From the NCBI GenBank assembly GCA_964651395.1, contig CAZYXZ010000066.1:1-19453 (forward strand): a stretch of DNA of 19,453 bases, read 5' to 3'. The number at the start of each line of letters is the position of its first letter. The first letter of the stretch is position 1. The notes beneath the pieces are model-generated. The model did not search any database. It had not been told where the DNA came from and worked only from the letters and a program-made list of their open reading frames with translations. Shown here piece after piece: positions 11,825 to 19,377 of the stretch. Source of the DNA: CAZYXZ01 sp964651395 (GTDB lineage Bacteria > Actinomycetota > Actinomycetes > BP-191). A program made the position numbers and the translations under genes.

Positions 11825-13365
11825 GCCGTTCCCCTCAGCTGGAACTTCAGGACCTTGCCGGACGCGTTGCGCGGCAGCGCGTCGATCGCCTCCACGGACC
11901 GTGGCACCTTGTAGTTGGCCATCCGCTCGCGACACCAGGCGATGACCTCGTCGGGGTCGATGCTCTCCCCCGGCTTCGCGACGACGAACGCGCGGCCGAC
12001 CTCACCCATCCGCTCGTCCGGTACGCCGACCACGGCGGCCTCGGCGACGGCGGGATGCTGTGCGAGCGCCTGCTCGATCTCCGCCGGGTAGGCGTTGAAG
12101 CCGCCGACGACGTACATGTCCTTGATCCGGTCGGTGACCCGCAGGTAGCCGCGCTCGTCCATCACGCCGATGTCGCCGGTGTGCAGCCAGCCGTCGGCGT
12201 CGATCGTCTGTGCCGTCGCCTCGGGGTCTTCGAAGTAGCCCTGCATGACGTGGTAGCCCCGGGTCACGACCTCGCCGGGTACGCCGGCCGGCTGGTCGTT
12301 GCCGTCGGCGTCGACGACGCGCAGCTCGGTGTCGGGGATCGCACGGCCGCTGGTCGTCGCGATGGTCTCGGCATCGTCGTCGCGGCGGCACATGCTCACC
12401 GTCCCGGTCGACTCGGTCAGTCCGTACGCCGTGAGCACCGTGTCGAAGCCGAGCTCGCTGCCCATGCGCCGGACCAGCTCGACCGGCACGACCGCGGCGC
12501 CGGTGACGGCGAGGCGTAGCGACGACAGGTCGCGCTTCTCGCGGTCCGGCGCGTCGAGGATCGTCTGGTAGAGCGTCGGCGGTCCGGGCAGCACGGTGAT
12601 CCGCTCGCGCTCGATCGTCTCCAGGGCCTCGGGGACGTCGAAGACCGCCTGCGGGTAGATCGTCGCGCCGCGCATGAGGCACGCGAGGATGCCGGCCTTG
12701 TAGCCGAAGGTGTGGAAGAACGGGTTGATCACGAGGTAGCGATCGCCCTCCTCGAGACCGACGACGTCGCTCCAGGTGTCGAAGACGCGCAAGGTCTGGG
12801 CGTGCGTCGTGACAACGCCCTTCGGCCGGCCCGTCGTACCGGACGTGAAGATGACGTCGGAGATGTCCGCGCCCTGGATCTCGGCCAGCCGCAGGGACAC
12901 GTCGTCGTCGAGGACGCTCGTGGCGTCGTCGAGGAAGTCGGCCCACTCGTCGCCGAAGGTGACGATGCGCTCCACCACGCCAGGACCGGTCGGGTACTCC
13001 GCGTGGAGCATCGCCGCGTAGTCGGTGCCGAGGAACTCACCGCTGACCACCAGCAGCCGCGCGCTGCTGCGCTCGAGGATGTAGCCGACCTCGGCCGCCT
13101 TGAAGCGCGTGTTGAGCGGCACGAGCGCCGCGCCGGCGGAGACCAGCCCGAGCGCGGCGACGATCCAGTCGCTGGAGTTGGGCGCCCAGATCGCCGCGCG
13201 GTCGCCCGGCTCGATGCCGTGCGCGATGGCCGCAGCGGCCGCGACCCGGACCTGCAGGGCCAGGTGCTCGTACGTGACGTGGTGCAGCCCGTCGACCACG
13301 GCCAGCCGGTCGCCGTACCGCGCGCCGGCGTCCTGCACGAGTGCGGGGATGCTGTCCCACTGCAT
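11821..13365 (-). CDS. fadD3: Acyl-CoA ligase, FadD3-like (HIP-CoA synthetase)
   Basis: This 514-aa ANL-superfamily ligase forms an acyl-adenylate and then the CoA thioester. It has the P-loop TSGTTGRPKG at 174-183, YGLTE at 314-318, GWLHTGD at 392-398, R413 in TDRIKD, and the catalytic lysine K504 in the A8/A10 tail (NASGKVLK). From memory, stretches such as NPFFHTFGYKAGILACL and ITVLPGPPTLYQTIL match FadD3 of M. tuberculosis (Rv3561) closely. FadD3 activates HIP, the propionate-bearing C/D ring fragment of cholesterol. ATG 13365 starts seven bases after TAGGGT, implying a leaderless transcript. A CCTGAC palindrome overlaps its promoter. The EthD-like gene is coupled downstream. The exact substrate remains an inference. 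Confidence 0.82.
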   Translation of the reverse strand: MQWDSIPALVQDAGARYGDRLAVVDGLHHVTYEHLALQVRVAAAAAIAHGIEPGDRAAIWAPNSSDWIVAALGLVSAGAALVPLNTRFKAAEVGYILERSSARLLVVSGEFLGTDYAAMLHAEYPTGPGVVERIVTFGDEWADFLDDATSVLDDDVSLRLAEIQGADISDVIFTSGTTGRPKGVVTTHAQTLRVFDTWSDVVGLEEGDRYLVINPFFHTFGYKAGILACLMRGATIYPQAVFDVPEALETIERERITVLPGPPTLYQTILDAPDREKRDLSSLRLAVTGAAVVPVELVRRMGSELGFDTVLTAYGLTESTGTVSMCRRDDDAETIATTSGRAIPDTELRVVDADGNDQPAGVPGEVVTRGYHVMQGYFEDPEATAQTIDADGWLHTGDIGVMDERGYLRVTDRIKDMYVVGGFNAYPAEIEQALAQHPAVAEAAVVGVPDERMGEVGRAFVVAKPGESIDPDEVIAWCRERMANYKVPRSVEAIDALPRNASGKVLKFQLRGTA

Positions 13366-13372
13366 GGGGACG

Positions 13373-13378
13373 ACCCTA
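13373..13378 (-). promoter_or_regulatory. -10 box (TAGGGT) of the FadD3-like gene, leaderless start
   Basis: On the minus strand TAGGGT is followed by seven bases and then the ATG at 13365. It fits TANNNT and leaves no room for a Shine-Dalgarno site. The palindrome at 13387-13403 would lie between -10 and -35, where a bound repressor blocks polymerase. Confidence 0.45.
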
Positions 13379-13386
13379 GCGGGACC

Positions 13387-13403
13387 CCTGACGGCGCGTC
13401 AGG
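13387..13403. promoter_or_regulatory. Second copy of operator candidate CCTGAC-N5-GTCAGG
   Basis: CCTGAC GGCGC GTCAGG lies in the 73-bp gap between the divergent FadD3-like ligase (minus) and zinc peptidase (plus). The arms and spacer length are identical to those at 1030-1046, while the spacer and flanks differ, which is what a protein-binding site rather than a duplicated stretch would show. It overlaps the -35/-10 spacer of the ligase promoter. It is not KstR- or KstR2-like. Confidence 0.55.
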
Positions 13404-13438
13404 TATCCACGGCGCCCTGGCGGGGTAGGCCGCAGGGC

Positions 13439-14287
13439 ATGCGATTCAACGAGGGCGCGACGCTCGACCCGGGCCAGGTCCAGGACTCGCGCGGCCGTGG
13501 CCGCGGGCTCGCCATCGGCGGTGGCGGGCTCGGGATCGTCGGCGTCCTGATCGCGCTGCTGATGGGCGCCAGCCCGGCCGACCTGCTCGGCGGCCCGAGC
13601 TCGTCGTCGGTCGACTCCACGAAGATCCAGAACGAGTGCCGGACCGGCGCCGATGCCAACCGCAGCGACGACTGCGAGGTGGTCGGTGTCGTCAACAGCG
13701 TGCAGGCGTACTGGACCTCGGCGTTCCGCGGCTACCAGGAGGCGCCGACGCGGCTGTTCACCGGCGGGGTCAACACCGGCTGCGGCGGCGCGAGCTCCGA
13801 CGTCGGGCCGTTCTACTGCCCGCTCGACCAGACCATCTACATCGACCTGTCCTTCTTCGAGGTGCTGAAGTCCCGCTTCGGCGCGAACGGCGGCCCGTTC
13901 GCCCGCGCGTACGTCATCGCCCACGAGTACGGCCACCACGTGCAGAACCTCGACGGCACCAGCGACCGCGTGCAGCGGGCCCGCGGCGAGACCGGCGAGC
14001 AGAGCCCGTCGGTGCGCCTCGAGCTGCAGGCGGACTGTTACGCCGGGGTGTGGGCCAAGAACGCCGTCGCCACCGGGGTCATCGAGAGCCTGACCGAGGC
14101 GGACATCGCCGACGGGCTGTCGGCGGCGGCCGCCGTCGGCGACGACCGGATCCAGAGCAAGGCCGAAGGCCGCGTCGCCCCCGAGTCGTGGACGCACGGC
14201 TCCGCGGCGCAGCGGCAGCGGTGGTTCACCAACGGCTACACGACCGGGCGGCCGGCCGCCTGCAACACCTTCTCCGGCACCGTCTAG
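13439..14287 (+). CDS. YpfJ-type neutral zinc metallopeptidase, membrane anchored
   Basis: This 282-aa protein resembles the YpfJ/'neutral zinc metallopeptidase' family. It has a Gly/Arg-rich N-terminus, one membrane helix (about 24-43), then an outer catalytic domain. The zinc site is HEYGHH at 162-167 (H162, E163, H166), and the third ligand is probably E195 in LELQADCYAG. Cysteines C67, C79, C115, C127, C200 and C275 could pair outside the membrane. The family motif FYCPLDQTIYIDLSFF (125-140) is present. ATG 13439 gives the usual family start MRFNEGA. It is divergent from the FadD3-like gene and shares the palindrome region. Any link to steroid use is doubtful; it may be an envelope-maintenance protease. 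Confidence 0.86.
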   Translation: MRFNEGATLDPGQVQDSRGRGRGLAIGGGGLGIVGVLIALLMGASPADLLGGPSSSSVDSTKIQNECRTGADANRSDDCEVVGVVNSVQAYWTSAFRGYQEAPTRLFTGGVNTGCGGASSDVGPFYCPLDQTIYIDLSFFEVLKSRFGANGGPFARAYVIAHEYGHHVQNLDGTSDRVQRARGETGEQSPSVRLELQADCYAGVWAKNAVATGVIESLTEADIADGLSAAAAVGDDRIQSKAEGRVAPESWTHGSAAQRQRWFTNGYTTGRPAACNTFSGTV

Positions 14288-14293
14288 CCCGCG

Positions 14294-14311
14294 ACTGGAA
14301 CGTGTTCCAGT
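14294..14311. promoter_or_regulatory. KstR operator (cholesterol-catabolism repressor site)
   Basis: ACTGGAAC GT GTTCCAGT is a perfect 8+8 inverted repeat that contains the full KstR consensus TnnAACnnGTTnnA at 14296-14309. KstR is the TetR-family repressor of cholesterol genes in mycobacteria and rhodococci. A -10 box TAGAGT lies at 14320-14325, placing the operator over the -35/spacer region. GGAGGAG at 14341-14347 then precedes the Hsd4A-like GTG. The arrangement predicts repression relieved by a steroid-CoA intermediate. Confidence 0.8.
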
Positions 14312-14353
14312 TTCGGCGCTAGAGTCGGGCTCCGCCTCCCGGAGGAGCCGCAC

Positions 14354-15142
14354 GTGATCCTCGACCGCTTCCTCGTCACCGACCAGGTCGCCGTCGTCAC
14401 CGGCGCCGGCCGCGGCATCGGCGCCGCCACCGCGATCGCGCTGGCCGAGGCCGGCGCCGACGTCGTCATCTCGGCCCGTACGGCGGACCAGCTCACCGAC
14501 GTCGCCAAGCACATCGAGGCGGCCGGCCGGCGCGCGCACATCGTCGTCGCCGACCTCAACGACGTCGACGCGGTGGCCGGTCTCGCGACCGCGGCGAAGG
14601 AGACCTTCGGCCGGCTCGACATCCTCGTGAACAACGTCGGCGGCACGATGCCGTACACGCTGCTCGACATGCCGCCGAAGTTCCTCGAGGACGCGTTCCA
14701 CTTCAACGTCACGACCGCGCACGCCCTGGTGCAGGCCGGCGCCCCGATCATGTTGGAGACCGGCGGCGGCGCGATCGTGAACATCTCGTCGGTGATGGGC
14801 CGCCTCGCGGGCCGCGGCTTCGCGGCGTACGGGACGGCGAAGGCCGCGCTCACCCACTACTCCCGCCTCGCGGCGTACGACCTCGCGCCGCGGATCCGCG
14901 TGAACGCGATCTCGGTCGGCTCGATCGCCACGTCGGCGCTCGAGGTGGTCGTGTCCAACGACGAGCTGAAGACGACGATGGAGGAGTCCACGCCGCTGAA
15001 GCGGATCGGCGAGCCCGAGGACATCGCGGCGGGCGTGCTCTACCTCGCGTCGCCGGCCGGTGCCTACATCACCGGCAAGCTCATCGAGGTGGACGGCGGG
15101 CTGCAGACGCCGAACCTCGACCTGCCCATCCCCGACCTCTAA
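14354..15142 (+). CDS. hsd4A: Hsd4A-like SDR, beta-hydroxyacyl-CoA / 17-beta-hydroxysteroid dehydrogenase
   Basis: This 262-aa SDR has TGAGRGIG at 16-23, NNVG at 93-96, catalytic S145/S146, and Y159-x3-K163 (YGTAK). From memory it closely follows M. tuberculosis Rv3502c, including the NNVGGTMP stretch, SSVMGRLAGRGFAAYGTAKA and the unusual tail PNLDLPIPDL. Hsd4A enzymes are reported to act both on 17-hydroxysteroids and as a beta-hydroxyacyl-CoA dehydrogenase in side-chain shortening. GTG 14354 follows GGAGGAG by six bases. The KstR box at 14294 supports induction by steroids. It leads an operon with the DapB-fold gene 17 bases downstream. Confidence 0.82.
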   Translation: MILDRFLVTDQVAVVTGAGRGIGAATAIALAEAGADVVISARTADQLTDVAKHIEAAGRRAHIVVADLNDVDAVAGLATAAKETFGRLDILVNNVGGTMPYTLLDMPPKFLEDAFHFNVTTAHALVQAGAPIMLETGGGAIVNISSVMGRLAGRGFAAYGTAKAALTHYSRLAAYDLAPRIRVNAISVGSIATSALEVVVSNDELKTTMEESTPLKRIGEPEDIAAGVLYLASPAGAYITGKLIEVDGGLQTPNLDLPIPDL

Positions 15143-15159
15143 CCCAAGGGAGCGCTCCG

Positions 15160-16224
15160 GTGACCTACCGCGTCGTGGAGTGGAGCACCGGCAACGTCGG
15201 CGGCCACGCCATCAAGGGCATCCTCGCGCGGCCGGAGCTCGAGCTGGTCGGCGTGTGGGTGTCGTCGGAGGCGAAGGACGGCAAGGACGTCGGCGAGATC
15301 GTCGGCATCGACCCGATCGGCGTCACCGCTACGACGGACGCCGACGCGCTGCTGGCGCTGAAGCCGGACTGCATCGTGCACACGGCCATGGCCGACCACC
15401 GGCTGCCGGAGGCGCTCGCGGACCTGGCCCGCTTCCTGCAGGCCGGGATCAACGTCGTCTCGAGCGGGCCGGTGTTCCTGCAGTACCCGTACGACATCGT
15501 CCCGGACGAGCTGATCGACCCGTTGAAGAAGGCCGCGGCCGAGGGCAACGCCACGCTCTACGTCAACGGCATCGACCCCGGCTTCGCCAACGACTGGCTG
15601 CCGCTGTCGATCACGAGCATCAGCGAGCGGATCGACGAGGTCCGCTGCGTCGAGCTGCTCAACTACAACACCTACGACCAGCCGATGATCCTGTTCGACG
15701 TCATGGGCTTCGGGAAGCCGCTCGACGAGCCGTGCATGCTCCTGACGCCGGGTGTGCTGACGCTCGCGTGGGGCTCCGTGGTGCGGCAGATCGCGGCCGG
15801 CCTCGACGTCGAGCTCGACTCCGTCGAGGAGTGGTACGAGCGCTTCCCCGCGCCCGAGGACTTCGAGGTGGACAGCGGGACCATCAAGGCCGGCACGGCG
15901 GCCGCGCTGCACTTCGAGGTGCGCGGCATGCGCGGCGGGCGAGCGGTCGTCGTACTGGAGCACGTCACGCGGCTGCGCGACGACCTCGCCCCGGACTGGC
16001 CGCAGCCGGCCGGCCACGGCTGCTACCGCGTCGTCGTCAGCGGCGAGCCGAACTACACCGTCGACCTGCAGCTGCTCGGCAGCGACGGCGACCACAACAC
16101 CGCGGGCCTCAAGGCGACCGCGATGCGCCTGGTCAACGCGGTCCCCGCGGTCTGCGACGCCCCCGCCGGCCTGCTGACGACGCTGGACCTCCCGTTGATC
16201 ACCGGCCGAGGCCTCGTCAGCTAG
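15160..16224 (+). CDS. DapB-fold NAD(P)-dependent oxidoreductase (dihydrodipicolinate reductase-like)
   Basis: This 354-aa protein has an N-terminal Rossmann domain with WSTGNVGGHAIKGIL at 8-22, followed by a GVWV strand and a C-terminal alpha/beta domain. The layout is that of the actinobacterial 'dihydrodipicolinate reductase' or 2,4-diaminopentanoate dehydrogenase-like group rather than true lysine-pathway DapB, which is about 245-270 aa. CIVHTAMADH and NVVSSGPVF lie along the cofactor cleft. It follows the Hsd4A-like gene by 17 bp with AAGGGAG before GTG 15160, so it should share KstR control. Steroid-degrading actinomycetes often keep such genes nearby, but the substrate is not known to me. 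The end overlaps the convergent MerB-like gene by 8 bp. Confidence 0.75.
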   Translation: MTYRVVEWSTGNVGGHAIKGILARPELELVGVWVSSEAKDGKDVGEIVGIDPIGVTATTDADALLALKPDCIVHTAMADHRLPEALADLARFLQAGINVVSSGPVFLQYPYDIVPDELIDPLKKAAAEGNATLYVNGIDPGFANDWLPLSITSISERIDEVRCVELLNYNTYDQPMILFDVMGFGKPLDEPCMLLTPGVLTLAWGSVVRQIAAGLDVELDSVEEWYERFPAPEDFEVDSGTIKAGTAAALHFEVRGMRGGRAVVVLEHVTRLRDDLAPDWPQPAGHGCYRVVVSGEPNYTVDLQLLGSDGDHNTAGLKATAMRLVNAVPAVCDAPAGLLTTLDLPLITGRGLVS

Positions 16225-16876
16225 GCAGCTTCCAGAAGTCGCCGACCAGGCCGGCGTCGGTCAGCAGCTGCTGGTTGTGCTCGCGCGGGTGGGGCTCGTA
16301 GTCGGGGGCGAGGCGGTCGCCGTACCAGGGCTGGGCGAGGCGCCACACCGTCTCGAGCGGCACGATCTCGCCGCGCGGGTCGGGGACGTGTGACGCGTCG
16401 CAGAACACGCGGATGTGCGAGCAGGTGTGCACGACGTCGTCCCACCAGTGCGCGGCCGGGACCCGGTAGTGGACGACGAGGTCCGGCTCGGGCGGTGTGG
16501 TCGGACCGGCGGCGTAGGTGTGGTGGGTGCCACAGCCCGGGCAGGCGGTGTCGATGCGCACGTCGATGCCGAGCGCGGCCTGGATGCCGAACGAGTCCCA
16601 CGCGCAGCCGCCCCACCACAGCCGCTGGTCGAGACCGTCGGCCGGAGTGACGACGAAGCCCATCGGTACGGCGGAGAACGGGTGCGCCATGCGGATCGCG
16701 TCGCCGTCCTCGGTCAACACGAGTGCGTGCCCCTCGTGCAGCTGGTTGAGCGCGAGCAGGACGCGGTCGGCAGTGAGACCGCTGCGGCGGGCCAGCTCGT
16801 AGAGCGACGGGGCGCGTCCCTCGGCGGCGAAGGTGAGGTAGACGATCGTCCAGATGTCGTCCGGGTCGGAGGGCAT
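16217..16876 (-). CDS. MerB-family (alkylmercury lyase-like) protein
   Basis: This 219-aa protein has an N-terminal winged-helix-like segment (about 8-65, LYELARRSGLTADRVLLAL) and a C-terminal MerB fold. The MerB catalytic trio appears conserved: C91 and D94 in GGCAWDSFGIQAAL (C96 and D99 in plasmid MerB) and C152 in HTCSHIRVF (C159). Extra cysteines occur at C112/C115 (CPGCG) and C159. MerB cleaves the C-Hg bond of organomercurials, but no merA, merR or transporter is present. Its own function here may be different. ATG 16876 is preceded by TAACGT exactly six bases upstream, so it is probably leaderless. It is divergent from the next SDR. Confidence 0.75.
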   Translation of the reverse strand: MPSDPDDIWTIVYLTFAAEGRAPSLYELARRSGLTADRVLLALNQLHEGHALVLTEDGDAIRMAHPFSAVPMGFVVTPADGLDQRLWWGGCAWDSFGIQAALGIDVRIDTACPGCGTHHTYAAGPTTPPEPDLVVHYRVPAAHWWDDVVHTCSHIRVFCDASHVPDPRGEIVPLETVWRLAQPWYGDRLAPDYEPHPREHNQQLLTDAGLVGDFWKLPS

Positions 16877-16882
16877 GGGCAG

Positions 16883-16895
16883 ACGTTAGTAGGGT
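16883..16895. promoter_or_regulatory. Divergent -10 boxes of two apparently leaderless genes
   Basis: In the 27-bp gap between ATGs, the minus strand has TAACGT (16883-16888) six bases before the MerB-like ATG. The plus strand has TAGGGT (16890-16895) eight bases before the SDR ATG at 16904. Neither gene has a convincing Shine-Dalgarno site. The design repeats that at 4208-4224. Confidence 0.45.
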
Positions 16896-16903
16896 CTCGG
16901 CCC

Positions 16904-17674
16904 ATGACGGATCTCTTCTCGTGCGCGGGCAAGACGGCGCTGGTCACCGGGGGCTCGCGCGGCATCGGGCTGATGATGGCCCGCGGCCTCGTGCAGGCCG
17001 GCGCCAAGGTCTACGTCAGCTCGCGCAAGGCGGATGCCTGCGACGAGGCGGTGCAGGAGCTCTCGGCGTACGGCGAGGCGATCGCGCTGCCGTCGGACCT
17101 GTCGACCGAGGACGAGGCGGTGCGGCTGGCCGGGCAGATCGCGGAGCGCGAGAGCGCGCTGCACATCCTCGTGAACAACGCGGGCGCGACGTGGGGCGAG
17201 CCGATGGAGACCTTCCCGGCGAGCGCGTGGGACAAGGTGGTCGACCTCAACCTCAAGGCGCCGTTCTACCTGACGCGCGCGCTGCTACCGCAGCTCGAGG
17301 CAGCCGGCGAGATCGGCGATCCGGCGCGCGTCATCAACGTCGGCTCGATCGACGGGCTGCGCGTGCCGATCCTGCCGACGTACTCCTACTCGGCGAGCAA
17401 GGCGGCGCTGCACCACATGACCCGCGTGCTGGCCAAGGAGCTGGGGCCGCGCAACATCTCGGTCAACGCGGTGGCACCGGGCCCGTTCGAGTCCAAGATG
17501 ATGGCTGCCACGCTGAAGCAGGCCGGCGACGCGATCGCCGCCGCGGCGCCGCTGAAGCGGATCGGGCGCCCGGACGACATGGCCGGCATCGCGGTCTTCC
17601 TGTCCAGCCGCGCCGGGTCGTACCTGACGGGCGCCGTGATCCCCGTCGACGGCGGCCTCGGTACTACGGTCTGA
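16904..17674 (+). CDS. SDR, RhlG / 3-oxoacyl reductase-like
   Basis: This 256-aa classical SDR has TGGSRGIG at 15-22, R41 after strand two (YVSSRK), suggesting NADP(H), NNAG at 91-94, and the catalytic S148, Y162 and K166 (YSASK). The loop VGSIDGLRVPILPTYSYSAS is typical of the RhlG-like 3-oxoacyl reductase branch of SDRs in actinobacterial fatty-acid and steroid regions. It would interconvert a 3-oxo and a 3-hydroxy acyl thioester. ATG 16904 is chosen by the adjacent TAGGGT box. The enoyl-CoA hydratase starts three bases after its stop, so these and the following SDR form one transcript. Confidence 0.87.
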   Translation: MTDLFSCAGKTALVTGGSRGIGLMMARGLVQAGAKVYVSSRKADACDEAVQELSAYGEAIALPSDLSTEDEAVRLAGQIAERESALHILVNNAGATWGEPMETFPASAWDKVVDLNLKAPFYLTRALLPQLEAAGEIGDPARVINVGSIDGLRVPILPTYSYSASKAALHHMTRVLAKELGPRNISVNAVAPGPFESKMMAATLKQAGDAIAAAAPLKRIGRPDDMAGIAVFLSSRAGSYLTGAVIPVDGGLGTTV

Positions 17675-17677
17675 CGC

Positions 17678-18508
17678 ATGGTCCGCACCGAGCCGCAGCT
17701 ACCCGAGTCCGAGTGGCAGCTGACGCTCGAGGTCGAGGGCAACGTAGGCGTCGTCACGAACTCGCTGCAGGACAAGCTCAACGCGTGGAGCTGGGAGGCG
17801 ACCCGCCAGCTCGGTGTCATCGCCGACCGGATCCGTTTCGACGACCGGATCCGCGTCGTCGTCCTCCGCGGTGAGGGGCGCGCGTTCTGCGCGGGTGTCG
17901 ACCTGGGCATGCCCGAGGACCGGGTCACCGGCCGCTCCCCCGCCGAGAAGGTGCGCAACTACTACGAGGGCATCCGCTGGGTGCACGAGCGCTTCAAGGT
18001 CTGGTCCGAGCTGCCTCAGCCGGTGATCGCCGCGGTGCACGGCTACTGCCTCGGCTTCGGCTTCGAGCTCGCGCTGATGTGCGACATCCGGATCGCCGCC
18101 GACAACGCGGTCTTCGCCCTGCCGGAGGCGCAGGTCGGCGTCTCGCTCGACGCGGGCGGAGACCTGCGGATCGCGACAGAGGCCGGCGCCGGCTGGGCCC
18201 GGCTGCTCGCATTGTCCGGGCGGCGCATCGACGCGGCGACCGCAGAACGCCTCAACCTCGTGCAGCTGGTCACGACGCCGGAGGACCTGATGCCGGAGAC
18301 CATGAAGCTGGCCGGCGAGATCGCGGCCAACGCGCCGCTCGCCGTACAGAGCATCAAGCGCACGATCAACCACTGGTCCGGGCGCGGGCTCAACGAGGCG
18401 CTGAACTTCGAAGCGATGAGCGCGTCGGTCGAGTTCGTCTCCGACGACATGCCGGCCGGTTACGCGGCCAAGGCGAAGAAGCAGCCGGTCGAGTTCGAGG
18501 GCAAGTAG
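17678..18508 (+). CDS. Enoyl-CoA hydratase/isomerase (crotonase family, EchA type)
   Basis: This 276-aa crotonase-fold protein has the oxyanion-hole segment FCAGVDLG at 70-77 and the second segment GYCLGFGFELALMCD at 122-136. The two acidic residues of hydratases are present, E130 (FELALMCD) and E150 (FALPEAQVG). The length is slightly above the usual 255-265 because of a 15-residue N-terminal extension. With both glutamates it should add water to a 2-enoyl-CoA, or act as a related isomerase or hydrolase; it does not look like the ring-cleaving EchA20 I recall. It lies between two SDRs, three bases after the first and sharing a base with the second (TAGTG), which suggests a small beta-oxidation cassette. 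Confidence 0.88.
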   Translation: MVRTEPQLPESEWQLTLEVEGNVGVVTNSLQDKLNAWSWEATRQLGVIADRIRFDDRIRVVVLRGEGRAFCAGVDLGMPEDRVTGRSPAEKVRNYYEGIRWVHERFKVWSELPQPVIAAVHGYCLGFGFELALMCDIRIAADNAVFALPEAQVGVSLDAGGDLRIATEAGAGWARLLALSGRRIDAATAERLNLVQLVTTPEDLMPETMKLAGEIAANAPLAVQSIKRTINHWSGRGLNEALNFEAMSASVEFVSDDMPAGYAAKAKKQPVEFEGK

Positions 18509-19368
18509 TGGGCCTGCCCGAGCCGCCCGCGCTCGGCGCGTCGATGCTGCCGGCCGGGACGTACGACGGGACGACGGTGATCGTCACGGGCGGCGGCACC
18601 GGCCTGGGCAAGGCGATGGCAGTCGAGTTCGCGCGGCTCGGCGCCGCGGTCGGGATCGTGAGCCGCAGCGAGGAGCATCACGCCGCGGGCGTCGCCGCGG
18701 TCGAGGCGGCCGGTGGCCGCGCCTTCGCCGCGTCGGCCGACGTTCGCAAGCCCGAGGAGATCGCGGCGGCCTTCGACGCGGTCGAGGCCGCGCTGGGGCC
18801 GGCGTCGGTCCTGGTGAACAACGCGGCGGCCAACTTCCCCGCCCTGGCCGAGGAGCTCTCCCCCAACGCCTGGCGCGCGGTCACGTCGATCGTCGTCGAC
18901 GGCACGTTCTTCTGCTCGCAGCAGCTCTACCGGCGCTGCGTCGAGCGCGGCGCACCCGGCGCGATCCTGTCCATCGCGTCGACGCAGGCGATGGCCGGCG
19001 GGCCGGGCACCGCGCACTCCGCCGCCGCGAAGGCCGCGGTGGTCAACCTGACGAAGAGCCTGGCCGTCGAGTGGGCGCCGTCCGGCGTACGGGTCAACGC
19101 ACTCGCGCCCGGGCTCTTCCCGCACGAGGACATGACCGCCGACATCCAGGCCCTGCGCAAGGGCGTGGGTGGCGACGACGAAAAGCGCCAGCCGGCCGGC
19201 CGCGCGGGCCGCCCGCACGAGCTCGCGTGGGCCGCGACGTGGCTCTGCTCGCCCTACGCCGCCTTCGTCACCGGCCACACCCTCGTCGTCGACGGCGCCA
19301 ACATGCTCCGCCGGGACATGGCCATGCCCGAGTTCCGCTCCATCAAGTCCCAGCTCGGCAAGGACTAG
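18508..19368 (+). CDS. DECR-like SDR (2,4-dienoyl-CoA reductase type)
   Basis: This 286-aa SDR has TGGGTGLG at 27-34 and NNAAANF at 104-110, near the NNAAGNF hallmark of 2,4-dienoyl-CoA reductases, followed by LSPNAW at 117-122 as in DECR1. The usual YxxxK is SAAAK (S171-K175), again as in DECR enzymes where Tyr is replaced and Lys kept. It probably reduces 2,4-dienoyl-CoA with NADPH (R53 after strand two fits NADP). The GTG at 18508 overlaps the hydratase stop (TAGTG) and has AGGG upstream; ATG 18544 is an alternative. It is the last gene before a hairpin-like repeat and the window end. Confidence 0.83.
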   Translation: MGLPEPPALGASMLPAGTYDGTTVIVTGGGTGLGKAMAVEFARLGAAVGIVSRSEEHHAAGVAAVEAAGGRAFAASADVRKPEEIAAAFDAVEAALGPASVLVNNAAANFPALAEELSPNAWRAVTSIVVDGTFFCSQQLYRRCVERGAPGAILSIASTQAMAGGPGTAHSAAAKAAVVNLTKSLAVEWAPSGVRVNALAPGLFPHEDMTADIQALRKGVGGDDEKRQPAGRAGRPHELAWAATWLCSPYAAFVTGHTLVVDGANMLRRDMAMPEFRSIKSQLGKD

Positions 19369-19377
19369 ACCCCAACC

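Noticed and set aside
16217..16876. Mercury-resistance operon
   Set aside because: Only a MerB-like gene is present; no merR, merA, merT or merP in the window.
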